Source: Pusillimonas sp035515275
GTDB lineage: Bacteria; Pseudomonadota; Gammaproteobacteria; Burkholderiales; Burkholderiaceae_B
Reading direction: 5' to 3'
DNA: 41,304 bases
Assembly (NCBI RefSeq): GCF_035515275.1
Contig: NZ_DATJBQ010000104.1
Coordinates: forward strand, 1 to 41,304
The notes below the pieces were generated by a model. It had not been told where the DNA came from. It saw nothing but the letters and a program-made list of their open reading frames with translations, and ran no database searches. Positions 1-7,564 of the stretch are shown piece after piece. Position 1 is the stretch's first letter, and every line of letters starts with the position of its first letter. Position numbers and translations under genes: made by a program.

Positions 1-2
1 CG

Positions 3-353
3 GGGTTGAAACTGTCGGAAGATGCGCTAATTGCCCACCCCAACCTTAAAGCCATTTATGCCGCCAATGACGAACTGGCGTTGGGTGCAATGCAGGCCGT
101 GGCCAGCCTGGGGAAAAAAGGCCAGGTCGTTGTAACCGGCATGAACGGCATCCCGCCCGCGTTGCGTGCCGTCAAGTCGGGTGACCTTGGTCTTACCGTG
201 GAGCTGAACCCCGTAACCTGGGGCCGTTTAGCCGTCGACACCATGATTGATTATTTGAACGGCAAAAAACCGGAAGGCAACGTGGCCATCAAGCATGTGC
301 TGATTGACAGTACAAACGTTGACGCAGTGCTTGACCGCAGCGCCAAGAAATAG
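3..353 (+). CDS. Periplasmic sugar-type ABC substrate-binding protein, C-terminal part
   Basis: The reading frame is open to the left edge, so only the last ~116 residues are present. The visible part has the look of the C-terminal lobe of the type I periplasmic binding protein (RbsB/LacI-like, Peripla_BP_4) fold: 'AIYAANDELALGAMQAV' is the segment where these proteins carry an N/D-rich sugar-contact loop, followed by 'VTGMNGIPPALRAVKSGDLGLTVE' and a C-terminal helix 'LAVDTMIDYLNGKKP'. By family it would capture a sugar or related small polar ligand in the periplasm and hand it to an ABC permease. No permease or ATPase gene lies downstream in the window; the next gene is an unrelated MFS transporter, so the rest of the system is probably to the left. 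The ligand cannot be told. Confidence 0.85.
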   Translation, partial: GLKLSEDALIAHPNLKAIYAANDELALGAMQAVASLGKKGQVVVTGMNGIPPALRAVKSGDLGLTVELNPVTWGRLAVDTMIDYLNGKKPEGNVAIKHVLIDSTNVDAVLDRSAKK

Positions 354-384
354 CTCGAACCTGCACAAATGCCGGACGCCTGCT

Positions 385-400
385 GGGGGCCGGCGCCCCC
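385..400. other. GC-only hairpin between the binding protein and MFS genes
   Basis: GGGGGC at 385-390 and GCCCCC at 395-400 form a 6-bp stem with a CGGC loop, 32 bases after the stop codon of the binding-protein gene. It is not followed by a T-run, so it is not a textbook intrinsic terminator. It may still pause polymerase or protect the 3' end of the upstream message. Nothing else was recognised in 354-501. Confidence 0.3.
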
Positions 401-501
401 GTCCCCCATGCACGCCATCAACAGCACGCAAAGCACGCCTTCTCCCGAAAAAAACGGCAAACCACCACCTATGGTACGTTTGACCCAACGACATATGGGG
501 A

Positions 502-1719
502 ATGGCATTGCACGAACCCTCCGAGCTTGCTGCTCACACACTCCTGCCTGACTCTTCGACACTGGGGCCGCTGGCCGCGTTAACTGCAGCGGTATCTTTG
601 GGCGTGGCTATTTTCTTTGCCCTGTACTCGCTCATTCCCGTTACCCGGGCAGACACCCCTCAATTAGGCAGCCTGTTTCTGGGCACCATGATGGCTTTCG
701 TCATGGGCGTGCAGGCGCTCACGCCCGCGCTGGTTCGGCGCCTCTCGCTGCGGCGGGTGCTTGCAGGGTCGGCCGCGCTGATGGCTGCGGGTGCCTTGAT
801 AACCGGCACATCGACCAACACACTTACGTTGCTGATCGGTGCGGTCGCGGGGGGCGCGGGTTTCGGCGTCTTGATCGTTGCAGGGGCGCAAGGCGTCGCC
901 TTGCTGGTGCCGGCCAAACGCTTGGGCAGGGCACTGGGCGTATATGGGCTGATCACCATGGCGTCTGCGGCGTTGGGCGCGCCCGCGGGCGTGCACCTTG
1001 CGCTTGCGTCCTCACCGTCGGCGTTCGGCATAGGCGCCTTTGTCGCCGGCATCATCGCCTCAGGCTTGTCGCTGTGGATCCCTGCCGCCGTGGGCCGGGC
1101 CGGCGCAGGCCGTACAAGGGCTCTTGCCCGCGAGCCACGCCAGGCCTCAAGTGACGACACAGGCACGAAGCAGCCACTGCTCAGGTTTGCAAAAAATACG
1201 CCTTGGCTGGTGTTGTTGTTTCTGCTCTTGGGTATTGTCGTGCTTTCCCATGGGCTGTCCAGCTTGCCGGTAATGGCCTCGACCTATGCCAATGCGGCAA
1301 TCGTCATCTTCTCGGTACAAGCCGGCAATGCGCTGGGGCGCTGGCTGGGGGGCGAGCTGGAGGCCAAAGCGGGCACGGGCATTACCATTATTGCGGGCGC
1401 CGCCCTGCTCGCTGCAGGTGCAGCTCTGGGAATCTGGGCCGGCGGCTACGCTATGCTGATTACCTTGGGGGCCCTGATGGGTCTGGGAGTGGGCATTATT
1501 CAAACCGTTACCCTTCACACGGCAATGCGCCTGATGGACGTAGGCGGCGCCTCGGTCATGTGGAACCTGGCCGTCGACGGGGGGCTATGGACGGGGGGAA
1601 TACTGTGGGGCCTGGCGCTGACGTCCGGTTTTGTCGAGGGCGGTGTGCTGCTGCTTTCTGCAATGGTCGTTGGGGTTGGGGTAATGCTGGTGTTGCAGCT
1701 GCGCGGCAAACTGAAATAG
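502..1719 (+). CDS. Major facilitator superfamily (MFS) transporter
   Basis: 405 residues with about twelve hydrophobic segments, the normal size and layout for an MFS carrier in the inner membrane. The first segment is at about residues 27-47. The loop after the second segment carries a basic 'RRLSLRRV' stretch comparable to MFS motif A. A long hydrophilic Arg/Gln-rich loop (about 198-228) splits the protein into two six-helix halves, as expected. 'AGGAGFGVLIVAGAQGVALL' resembles the glycine-rich fourth and fifth helices of drug/proton antiporters. By family it would be a proton-driven importer or exporter of a small molecule; the substrate cannot be inferred. A GGGG run just before the ATG at 502 is a weak ribosome site. 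It stands alone between a binding-protein gene and the fetA-like gene. Confidence 0.8.
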   Translation: MALHEPSELAAHTLLPDSSTLGPLAALTAAVSLGVAIFFALYSLIPVTRADTPQLGSLFLGTMMAFVMGVQALTPALVRRLSLRRVLAGSAALMAAGALITGTSTNTLTLLIGAVAGGAGFGVLIVAGAQGVALLVPAKRLGRALGVYGLITMASAALGAPAGVHLALASSPSAFGIGAFVAGIIASGLSLWIPAAVGRAGAGRTRALAREPRQASSDDTGTKQPLLRFAKNTPWLVLLFLLLGIVVLSHGLSSLPVMASTYANAAIVIFSVQAGNALGRWLGGELEAKAGTGITIIAGAALLAAGAALGIWAGGYAMLITLGALMGLGVGIIQTVTLHTAMRLMDVGGASVMWNLAVDGGLWTGGILWGLALTSGFVEGGVLLLSAMVVGVGVMLVLQLRGKLK

Positions 1720-1782
1720 CCCCGCGTTCAGGGGTGCCGACTGCAATAAAATCGCTCAAAACATTCCTTCAACCTTGATCAC

Positions 1783-2439
1783 ATGCTGGAAATAAAAAAA
1801 TTGCGTCGGCTGCATATCGGCCCGATTGACCTGGTGGTTAACCGGGGCGAATGCATTTCTGTAAGCGGGCGGTCGGGCGCCGGCAAGAGCCTGCTATTGC
1901 GTATGATCGCCGACCTTGACCCCCACAAAGGCGATTGCTTTCTTGAAGGCGTTGCGTGCTCCAGCATGCCGGCGCCCCAGTGGCGCCGCCAAGTAACCTA
2001 CGTGCCTGCAGAGTCGGGGTGGTGGGCCGACACGGTCGGCAGGCATTTTTATCAAGACATCGATCTTCAGGCGCTGCTGCCGCAGATTGGCATCGATAAA
2101 AAGGTAGTTGATTGGCCCACGACGCGCCTATCTACGGGCGAACGCCAGCGCCTGGCTTTGCTGCGCGCCCTGGGGCCCGCCAACCGTGTCCTGCTGCTCG
2201 ACGAACCCACCTCGGCGCTGGATCCGCACAGCGTGGCCATGGTCGAGACCTTGCTGCGCGCGCGCATGGATGCCGGCACGGCCATCGTGCTGGTTACGCA
2301 CGATGTCGACCAGGCACGTCGCATGGGAACAAGGCATGTTCATCTTGACGACGGCAACATTACGGAAATAAGCCGGGAAGCACTGTCAGGCAATGCTGGT
2401 GCGTTCCTTGAACCCAGCGTTTCACAGGAAGCATCATGA
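1783..2439 (+). CDS. fetA: ABC transporter ATPase, FetA/YbbL-like
   Basis: A 218-residue ABC ATPase. Walker A is GRSGAGKS at residues 29-36, the signature is LSTGERQR, and Walker B is 'VLLLDEPTSALDP', followed by the H-loop 'VLVTHDVDQ'. The short length and the overlap with a UPF0014-type membrane gene place it with FetA (YbbL), which with FetB has been linked in E. coli to iron export and peroxide resistance. One oddity is the region that normally holds the Q-loop glutamine ('YVPAESGWW'), which has Ala/Glu instead. Its last four bases overlap the start of the permease gene (ATGA, 2436-2439), so the two are translationally coupled. The iron role is inferred from family and context. Confidence 0.85.
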   Translation: MLEIKKLRRLHIGPIDLVVNRGECISVSGRSGAGKSLLLRMIADLDPHKGDCFLEGVACSSMPAPQWRRQVTYVPAESGWWADTVGRHFYQDIDLQALLPQIGIDKKVVDWPTTRLSTGERQRLALLRALGPANRVLLLDEPTSALDPHSVAMVETLLRARMDAGTAIVLVTHDVDQARRMGTRHVHLDDGNITEISREALSGNAGAFLEPSVSQEAS

Positions 2440-3230
2440 GCGCCCCGCTACTTACGTACTACGACCTGGCCATCGCCTCGTTACTGGTGCTGCTTAATGC
2501 CACGCTCTCGTTACTACTCAACCTGAAGCTTGGTCGGGCATTGATCATCGCCGCCGTGCGCGCCACCGTACAGTTATTGCTGGTGGGTCTGGTATTGAAA
2601 AGCGTTTTTGCCTCGGCATCCATACCCCTGATGCTGGGGCTCGCTGCGCTAATGATCGCGCTGGCCAGCTATGAGGTCTGGTCCCGCCAGAAGCAGCGTT
2701 TTGCGGCAGCCTGGGGCGTGGGAATCGGCGCATACGCCACCACGGCAGCGGCGGTTCTGGTCATGCTTTTTGCGATAAGCACGCTACGTTCAGCGCCCTG
2801 GCATATGCCCGAAGTGTTCATACCGTTCATGGGCATTATCTTGGGCAGCGTCATGAACGGCGTCAGTATCAGTTTAAACGTCTTCAATACCGGTTTGTTG
2901 CGCGAACGGCCCGCCATCGAAGCTCAGCTTGCCTTGGGTGCCACGCGCGGCGACGCCCTTAAGCCCCTGCAGCGCAATGCATTACGTAGCGGGCTGATTC
3001 CTATCGTCAATCAAATGTCGGCGGCCGGCATTATTACGCTTCCCGGCATGATGACCGGGCAAATTCTGGCCGGCATGGCGCCATTCGAGGCCGCCAAGTA
3101 TCAGATACTGGTCATGTTCCTGTTGGCCGGCGGCGCGGGGCTTGGCGCCCTGGCCGCCACCTCATTGGCGCTGTGGCGCGCCACCGACAACCGGCATCGT
3201 TTGCGGCTCGACCGCCTGTCGCCCCCCTAA
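2436..3230 (+). CDS. fetB: ABC transporter permease, FetB/YbbM-like (UPF0014)
   Basis: 264 residues with roughly six or seven membrane segments. The family hallmarks are visible: 'RATVQLLLVGLVL' near residue 42, 'FIPFMGIILGSVMNGVSISLN' in the middle, and 'EAQLALGATRGDALKPLQRNAL', the coupling-helix-like cytoplasmic loop that would contact the ATPase. 'LPGMMTGQILAGMAP' is also typical of UPF0014 proteins. It would be the membrane half of the two-gene transporter with the overlapping fetA-like gene. The length matches the usual ~260 residues, and the start overlaps the ATPase stop as ATGA. No iron-responsive operator was recognised upstream of the pair. Confidence 0.88.
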   Translation: MSAPLLTYYDLAIASLLVLLNATLSLLLNLKLGRALIIAAVRATVQLLLVGLVLKSVFASASIPLMLGLAALMIALASYEVWSRQKQRFAAAWGVGIGAYATTAAAVLVMLFAISTLRSAPWHMPEVFIPFMGIILGSVMNGVSISLNVFNTGLLRERPAIEAQLALGATRGDALKPLQRNALRSGLIPIVNQMSAAGIITLPGMMTGQILAGMAPFEAAKYQILVMFLLAGGAGLGALAATSLALWRATDNRHRLRLDRLSPP

Positions 3231-3260
3231 ACAGCCGGCAGGCGACGAGAAAAACTGACC

Positions 3261-3419
3261 TTGCCGGCGTTCTCTCGCGTAAAGTGCACCAGCGACGAGG
3301 CACAAAAGCACGCCCAACAACTGGCAGCGCTTAGAATAGCGGCACTGGCCGACGAGCAAGGCATACAGCTTCACGACCAGCTTGCCGCCTTGCAAGCTTC
3401 GGCACCACAAAACACTTAA
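3261..3419 (+). CDS. Possible small protein of 52 residues, unrecognised
   Basis: The frame that contains fetB stays open after the fetB stop (3228-3230) for another 189 bases. A TTG at 3261, with GAGA about nine bases upstream, would start a 52-residue protein that is helix-prone and rich in Ala, Gln and Leu ('EAQKHAQQLAALRIAALADEQG...'). The composition looks like protein, but there is no ATG or GTG start, no domain and no clear promoter. It could equally be the eroded tail of a longer downstream reading frame. Low confidence. Confidence 0.22.
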   Translation: MPAFSRVKCTSDEAQKHAQQLAALRIAALADEQGIQLHDQLAALQASAPQNT

Positions 3420-3436
3420 ACCCATGAACACTAGAG

Positions 3437-3481
3437 CGGCTAACGGAAACCACCGTTAGCCGGCAAGCAAGTTAGCCAGGA
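3437..3481 (+). promoter_or_regulatory. Leader hairpin with a duplicated arm next to the thioesterase ribosome site
   Basis: CGGCTAACGG (3437-3446) and CCGTTAGCCG (3453-3462) form a perfect 10-bp stem with a six-base loop AAACCA. The 3' arm core GTTAGCC is repeated at 3471-3477, directly before the AGGA ribosome site (3478-3481) of the gene starting at 3487. The upstream GGCTAAC could therefore pair with either copy, and the second pairing would lie against the ribosome site. There is no T-run, so it is not a standard terminator. Confidence 0.4.
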
Positions 3482-3486
3482 AAAAT

Positions 3487-3918
3487 ATGTCTTCGACTCA
3501 CGAAATGCCGATAGAAATCGGCTTCAAACACTGCGACCCCGCGGGCATTGTGTTTTACCCCCGCTATACCGAAATGCTGCACGACACCGTCGAGCACTGG
3601 TTCAACCATGGGCTGAAGATAGGTTTTTACAACCTGCACATGAATCACGGCATGGGCATACCCATGGCTAATCTTCAGGTTGATTTCCGCATTCCCAGCA
3701 AGCTGGGCGACCAATTGGTCAGCAAACTGACCGTTACAAAAATGGGCCGCAGCTCGATGCACATGCTGGTGCGCCTGTGCGACGCCGACAATGCGGTACG
3801 CGTCGAGGGCAGGCTTATTGTCGTATTTGCCTCGCTGGAGCAGACCCGCCCCACTGAAATCCCGCAAGACTTCCGGGAGCTGATCCTGCCCTATCTGGAT
3901 GAGGCAACTGTCGAATAA
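3487..3918 (+). CDS. Acyl-CoA thioesterase, 4-hydroxybenzoyl-CoA thioesterase type (hotdog fold)
   Basis: 143 residues, the standard size of the 4HBT hotdog family. The N-terminal motif 'FKHCDPAGIVFYPRY' carries the catalytic Asp (D17) of the 4HBT/YbgC-type enzymes ('D-x-x-G-I-V-Y'). The rest alternates in the pattern of the single beta-sheet wrapped around one long helix. The enzyme would hydrolyse an acyl- or aroyl-CoA thioester to the free acid and CoA in the cytoplasm. AGGA six bases before the ATG supports the start. It stands alone; given the aromatic-catabolism genes in the window, an aromatic CoA ester such as hydroxybenzoyl-CoA is plausible but unproven. Confidence 0.85.
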   Translation: MSSTHEMPIEIGFKHCDPAGIVFYPRYTEMLHDTVEHWFNHGLKIGFYNLHMNHGMGIPMANLQVDFRIPSKLGDQLVSKLTVTKMGRSSMHMLVRLCDADNAVRVEGRLIVVFASLEQTRPTEIPQDFRELILPYLDEATVE

Positions 3919-3961
3919 GCACACGCAAAGCAAGTAAGCGCCGTTTTTCGTATGCTACGGT

Positions 3962-5296
3962 ATGCCTGCCGCCCCACCCCATCACCTTAGTTATCGCTAC
4001 GTGCTGTATTTGGCCATTCCTATTATTTTGGCCAATCTTACCCTGCCCCTGATGTCCGCCGTCGATACGGCGGTTGCGGGCCATCTGCCTGGCGCGCAAC
4101 ACCTTGCCGGCGTTGCCCTGGGCAGCATTTTCTTCAATCTGCTTTTCTGGGTGTTTGGCTTTCTGCGCATGGGCACCACCGGCTTGGTGGCGCAGTACTT
4201 TGGCGCGGGCAAGGCGGAATCCATCGTGCTTACTGTGGGGCGTGGCGTACTTCTTGCCGCCACCATAGGCCTGGCCATACTGCTGTTGCAGCGCCCCCTG
4301 ATTGACGCCGGCATCGCCTTGTTGGGCGCCTCGGCCGACGCCGCGGAGCAGGCCCGTTTGTACGCAAACGGTCGGGTGTGGTCGGCACCATTTACGCTGA
4401 CCAATTACGTCATTCTGGGTTGGCTGCTGGGCTGTCAGCGGGTGCGCGTTGCGCTGGCCATTCAATTACTGATCAACGTGGTGAATTTGGTCGCCGTGTT
4501 CGCATTTGTCTACGGGCTGGACTGGGGTGTGGCGGGCATCGGCCGGGCAACTGCCGTGGCCGACATCAGCGGCGCGGCTGTGGGGGCCTGGCTGATATGG
4601 CGCAGCTACCGGGCGCAGATCAGAACCATCCGCTGGCGCGAAGTGATCGAACCCACGGCGCTGCGCCGGCTAATTCAAATAAACGGCCATCTATTCGTTC
4701 GTACTGCCTGCCTTCTGGCATCCATGGCCTGGTTTACCCACCTGGGTGCGCAGCAGGGCGACGCCATGCTGGCCGCCAACGCCATTTTGCTGAACTTTCT
4801 TAGCTTTACCGCCTATGGGCTGGACGGGTTCGCGCATGCAGCGGAAACCCTGAGCGGCTCGGCCGTGGGTCAGCGCAACGCGAAGCGCCTGGCGCGGGTG
4901 ATTCGGGTTTGCATGGTGTGGGGGCTGGTGGGCTCGGTACTGTACATGCTGGTTTACGCCCTGGCGGGCGACGCCTTGATTCGGCTGCTTACCGACCAGC
5001 CCACCATCGCGGAACTGGCCGACCAATACCTGATCTGGGCTGCGCTGGCGCCGCTTGTATCCATGCCTGCCTATTTGTACGACGGCGTGTTCATGGGTGC
5101 CACCCGCACACGGCCGCTGATGCTGATTATGGTGGCGTGTTCGGCCAGCTTCCTGATCCTATCGTTGATCTTGCTACCCCTATGGGCAAATCACGGCTTG
5201 TGGGTCTCTTTTCTGATCTTCAACGGGCTTAGGGGAGCAGGCCTGGCCTTGGCGCTGCGGCCGGCCATTTTTCGGCCGCTCGGCATGACGAAATAA
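3962..5296 (+). CDS. MATE-family multidrug/metabolite exporter, DinF-like
   Basis: 444 residues with about twelve membrane segments in two related halves. The start 'YVLYLAIPIILANLTLPLMSAVDTAVAGHL' is the classical first MATE segment, including the 'D-T-x-x-x-G-H' run, and 'GFLRMGTTGLVAQYFGAG' is the equally typical second. The N-half length and loop pattern fit the DinF branch better than NorM. By family it exports cationic drugs or organic metabolites in exchange for H+ or Na+. It begins 43 bases after the thioesterase gene with no clear ribosome site. An inverted repeat near its 3' end (GCGGCCG 5257-5263, CGGCCGC 5273-5279) lies inside the coding sequence. Confidence 0.9.
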   Translation: MPAAPPHHLSYRYVLYLAIPIILANLTLPLMSAVDTAVAGHLPGAQHLAGVALGSIFFNLLFWVFGFLRMGTTGLVAQYFGAGKAESIVLTVGRGVLLAATIGLAILLLQRPLIDAGIALLGASADAAEQARLYANGRVWSAPFTLTNYVILGWLLGCQRVRVALAIQLLINVVNLVAVFAFVYGLDWGVAGIGRATAVADISGAAVGAWLIWRSYRAQIRTIRWREVIEPTALRRLIQINGHLFVRTACLLASMAWFTHLGAQQGDAMLAANAILLNFLSFTAYGLDGFAHAAETLSGSAVGQRNAKRLARVIRVCMVWGLVGSVLYMLVYALAGDALIRLLTDQPTIAELADQYLIWAALAPLVSMPAYLYDGVFMGATRTRPLMLIMVACSASFLILSLILLPLWANHGLWVSFLIFNGLRGAGLALALRPAIFRPLGMTK

Positions 5297-5313
5297 TCAA
5301 TAAGCTAAACTCT

Positions 5314-5427
5314 GTTCCTGTCCTCGGGCTTCCACCCGACGGGTTGCGCCCAATTCCAGTGCAAGCAAAAGCATGGCTTGCATCAACAACCCGAGGGGCA
5401 CCGGTTTTACGGTGCCGCCCTGGGAAC
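5314..5427 (+). ncRNA. Candidate structured RNA or leader upstream of the SulP gene
   Basis: The 153-base gap between the MATE and SulP genes is full of complementary segments: GTTCCT 5314-5319 with GGGAAC 5422-5427 (one G-T pair); CCTCGGG 5322-5328 with CCCGAGG 5390-5396; TGCAAGC 5360-5366 with GCTTGCA 5376-5382; GGCACCG 5397-5403 with CGGTGCC 5410-5416. All four can form together as a closed multibranch structure. CGGGTTG 5340-5346 with CAACCCG 5387-5393 is a competing pairing, as expected of a switch. I did not recognise a known riboswitch core. The overall plan (long-range closing stem, long internal arm, side hairpin on the 3' strand) faintly recalls 6S RNA, but I cannot assert that. Confidence 0.42.
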
Positions 5428-5449
5428 CTGCCTTTTCCCTGTTTAATCA

Positions 5450-6925
5450 ATGATGAATTCCTTTCGCCAGGTCTGGCTGTTTAATGTTCGAAACGATGTA
5501 TTGGCCGGCCTGGTTGTCGCGCTTGCACTGATCCCCGAAGCCATCGCGTTTTCCATTATTGCCGGGGTCGACCCCAAAGTAGGTCTATACGCCTCGTTCA
5601 GTATGGCGGTGGTTATTGCCTTTGCAGGCGGGCGCCCGGGCATGATTTCGGCCGCAACCGGGGCAATGGCACTGGTCATGGTGATGCTGGTCAAAGAGCA
5701 CGGCTTGCAGTACTTGCTGGCCGCCACAGTATTGACCGGAATTTTGCAGATTGTGGCCGGATGGCTGAAGCTGGACGTATTGATGCGCTTTGTTTCGCGC
5801 TCGGTGATCACGGGGTTCGTGAATGCACTGGCCATACTGATTTTTATGGCTCAACTGCCCGAACTGATCAACGTTACCTGGCATGTGTACGCCGTAACGG
5901 CGGCGGGCCTGGCCATTATCTACCTCTTGCCACGCCTGACCCGGGCAGTGCCGTCGCCGCTGGTGGCCATTGTCGTTCTAACCCTGGTTTCCATCGCAAT
6001 GGGCCTGGATATTCGCACCGTAGGCGACATGGGCCAATTGCCCGACAGCCTGCCGGTATTCTTGCTGCCCGATGTGCCGCTTAACCTGGAAACCCTGAAA
6101 ATCATCTTTCCCGTGTCGGCCACCCTGGCGGTGGTGGGCCTGCTTGAATCTATGATGACGGCGTCGATCGTCGACGACATGACCAACACCAACAGCAATA
6201 AGAACCGCGAGTGCGTCGGACAAGGCCTGGCCAACATCACCACCGGTTTTCTGGGTGGTATGGCCGGTTGCGCCATGATCGGCCAGTCGGTCATCAACGT
6301 ACGCTCGGGCGGAAGGGGCCGTCTGTCGACCCTGACGGCGGGCGCGATGCTGCTGGTTCTGGTTGTGTTCTTGGGCGACTGGGTGGCCCGCATACCCATG
6401 GCGGCCCTGGTGGCGGTCATGATCATGGTGTCCATCGGCACCTTCAAATGGTCTTCCATTCGCGACCTGCGCACCCACCCGAAAAGCTCCAGCATTGTGA
6501 TGCTGGCCACGGTTGCCGTTACGGTAGGCACCCACGACCTGGCCAAGGGGGTTCTGGTGGGCGTGCTGCTGTCGGGTCTGTTCTTTGCCTACAAAGTGGG
6601 CAGAATCCTGCAGGTACGCTCGCAGCCCGAAGACGAGGGGCGTGCGCGCGCATACACAGTTACCGGCCAGGTATTTTTTGCCTCAGCCGAGCGCTTTACC
6701 GACTCATTCGATTACAAAGAATCCATAGAACAGGTACGCATCGACGTCAGCCAAGCCCACTTTTGGGACATCACCGCCATTGACGCGCTGGATCGGGTCA
6801 TTGAGAAGTTTCAGCGGGAGTCGGTCGAGGTGAAGGTGACTGGCTTGAACGAAGCCAGCGCCACCATGGTCGACAAGTTTGCCTTGCACGACAAGACGAC
6901 CTCGGCTCAGACAGGTGCCAGATAG
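5450..6925 (+). CDS. SulP-family anion transporter with C-terminal STAS domain
   Basis: 491 residues. The N-terminal ~385 residues are a SulP membrane domain: 'DVLAGLVVALALIPEAIAFSIIAGVDP' is the classic first-segment motif, followed by 'GLYASF', 'MISAATGAMALVM' and 'VVGLLESMMTASIVDDMTN', which holds the ESMMTA-type anion-site region. The last ~95 residues form a STAS domain with 'RIDVSQAHFWDITAIDALDRV'. SulP proteins move sulfate, bicarbonate, C4-dicarboxylates or other anions; the compact form here is close to bacterial sulfate/bicarbonate types, but the anion cannot be fixed. Two ATG codons lie back to back (5450, 5453), and neither has a good ribosome site. A strongly structured segment precedes the gene, and a sulfur operon converges on it from the right. 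Confidence 0.88.
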   Translation: MMNSFRQVWLFNVRNDVLAGLVVALALIPEAIAFSIIAGVDPKVGLYASFSMAVVIAFAGGRPGMISAATGAMALVMVMLVKEHGLQYLLAATVLTGILQIVAGWLKLDVLMRFVSRSVITGFVNALAILIFMAQLPELINVTWHVYAVTAAGLAIIYLLPRLTRAVPSPLVAIVVLTLVSIAMGLDIRTVGDMGQLPDSLPVFLLPDVPLNLETLKIIFPVSATLAVVGLLESMMTASIVDDMTNTNSNKNRECVGQGLANITTGFLGGMAGCAMIGQSVINVRSGGRGRLSTLTAGAMLLVLVVFLGDWVARIPMAALVAVMIMVSIGTFKWSSIRDLRTHPKSSSIVMLATVAVTVGTHDLAKGVLVGVLLSGLFFAYKVGRILQVRSQPEDEGRARAYTVTGQVFFASAERFTDSFDYKESIEQVRIDVSQAHFWDITAIDALDRVIEKFQRESVEVKVTGLNEASATMVDKFALHDKTTSAQTGAR

Positions 6926-6976
6926 TCGGCTTACAAAGCTGCCGCGCACTCCCCCCGCCCAAACAAAATGCGCTGA

Positions 6977-7537
6977 CTACAACACCGGCACGTCGCCCCT
7001 TGAGCAGTGACGGGCACGCAAGTACTCGGTCAGGGCTTCAAGGCCTTCAACAAGGCGGACGGTAATCGCGGGGTCCACCACCAGCCCTTCGGTTTCAGAC
7101 CATACAAGCTGGGCGTCTGTGGCGTAGATGCTGGACAACACATGCCGCGGCGAAAGCGACGACAAGACCGGGCGCAATGCGTAATCGAGGGCCAGCATGT
7201 GCGATTGGCTGCCTCCGGTAGCCAGGGGCAAGACCAGCTTGTGCTTCAGGCCGTCCTGGGGCAACAGATCGAGAAACGCCTTCAGTATGCCGCTATAGGC
7301 CGCCTTATACACAGGCGTTGCCACCACCACAGCCTGGGCCTGGGCCACCCTGCTCAGGGCTTCCTGTAATCCGGCGTTTGAAAAATCGGCGTGCAACAAA
7401 GCCTGAGCGGGAAGGTCACGAACGTACAGGGTGCTGACGCTGTGCCCGTGCACCATCAGCTTGTCGCCCACATATTGCAGCAATCGCGTCGAACGCGAGG
7501 GCACCGACGGGCTGCCTGCAAGCAAAAGAATACTCAC
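6977..7537 (-). CDS. ssuE: NADPH-dependent FMN reductase, SsuE-like
   Basis: 186 residues of flavodoxin-like fold. It begins 'VSILLLAGSPSVPSRSTRLL', where SPSVPSRS is the FMN-phosphate loop, and carries 'VYKAAYSGILKAFLDLLP', the SsuE hallmark that contains the pi-helix tyrosine, then 'KLVLPLATGGSQSHMLALDYAL'. SsuE reduces FMN with NADPH and passes FMNH2 to a two-component monooxygenase. I chose the GTG at 7537 because GGAG sits seven bases before it; a TTG start at 7558 would add seven residues that look like leader sequence. It is the last gene of a seven-gene minus-strand operon and would supply reduced flavin to the monooxygenase encoded first (11951-13285). Confidence 0.9.
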   Translation of the reverse strand: MSILLLAGSPSVPSRSTRLLQYVGDKLMVHGHSVSTLYVRDLPAQALLHADFSNAGLQEALSRVAQAQAVVVATPVYKAAYSGILKAFLDLLPQDGLKHKLVLPLATGGSQSHMLALDYALRPVLSSLSPRHVLSSIYATDAQLVWSETEGLVVDPAITVRLVEGLEALTEYLRARHCSRGDVPVL

Positions 7538-7564
7538 CTTAAAACTCCAACGAAACAATCAGGC

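Noticed and set aside
5257..5279. Hairpin GCGGCCG/CGGCCGC with a T-rich loop as a terminator for the MATE gene
   Set aside because: It is within the coding sequence before the stop codon, and the T-run is in the loop rather than after the stem.
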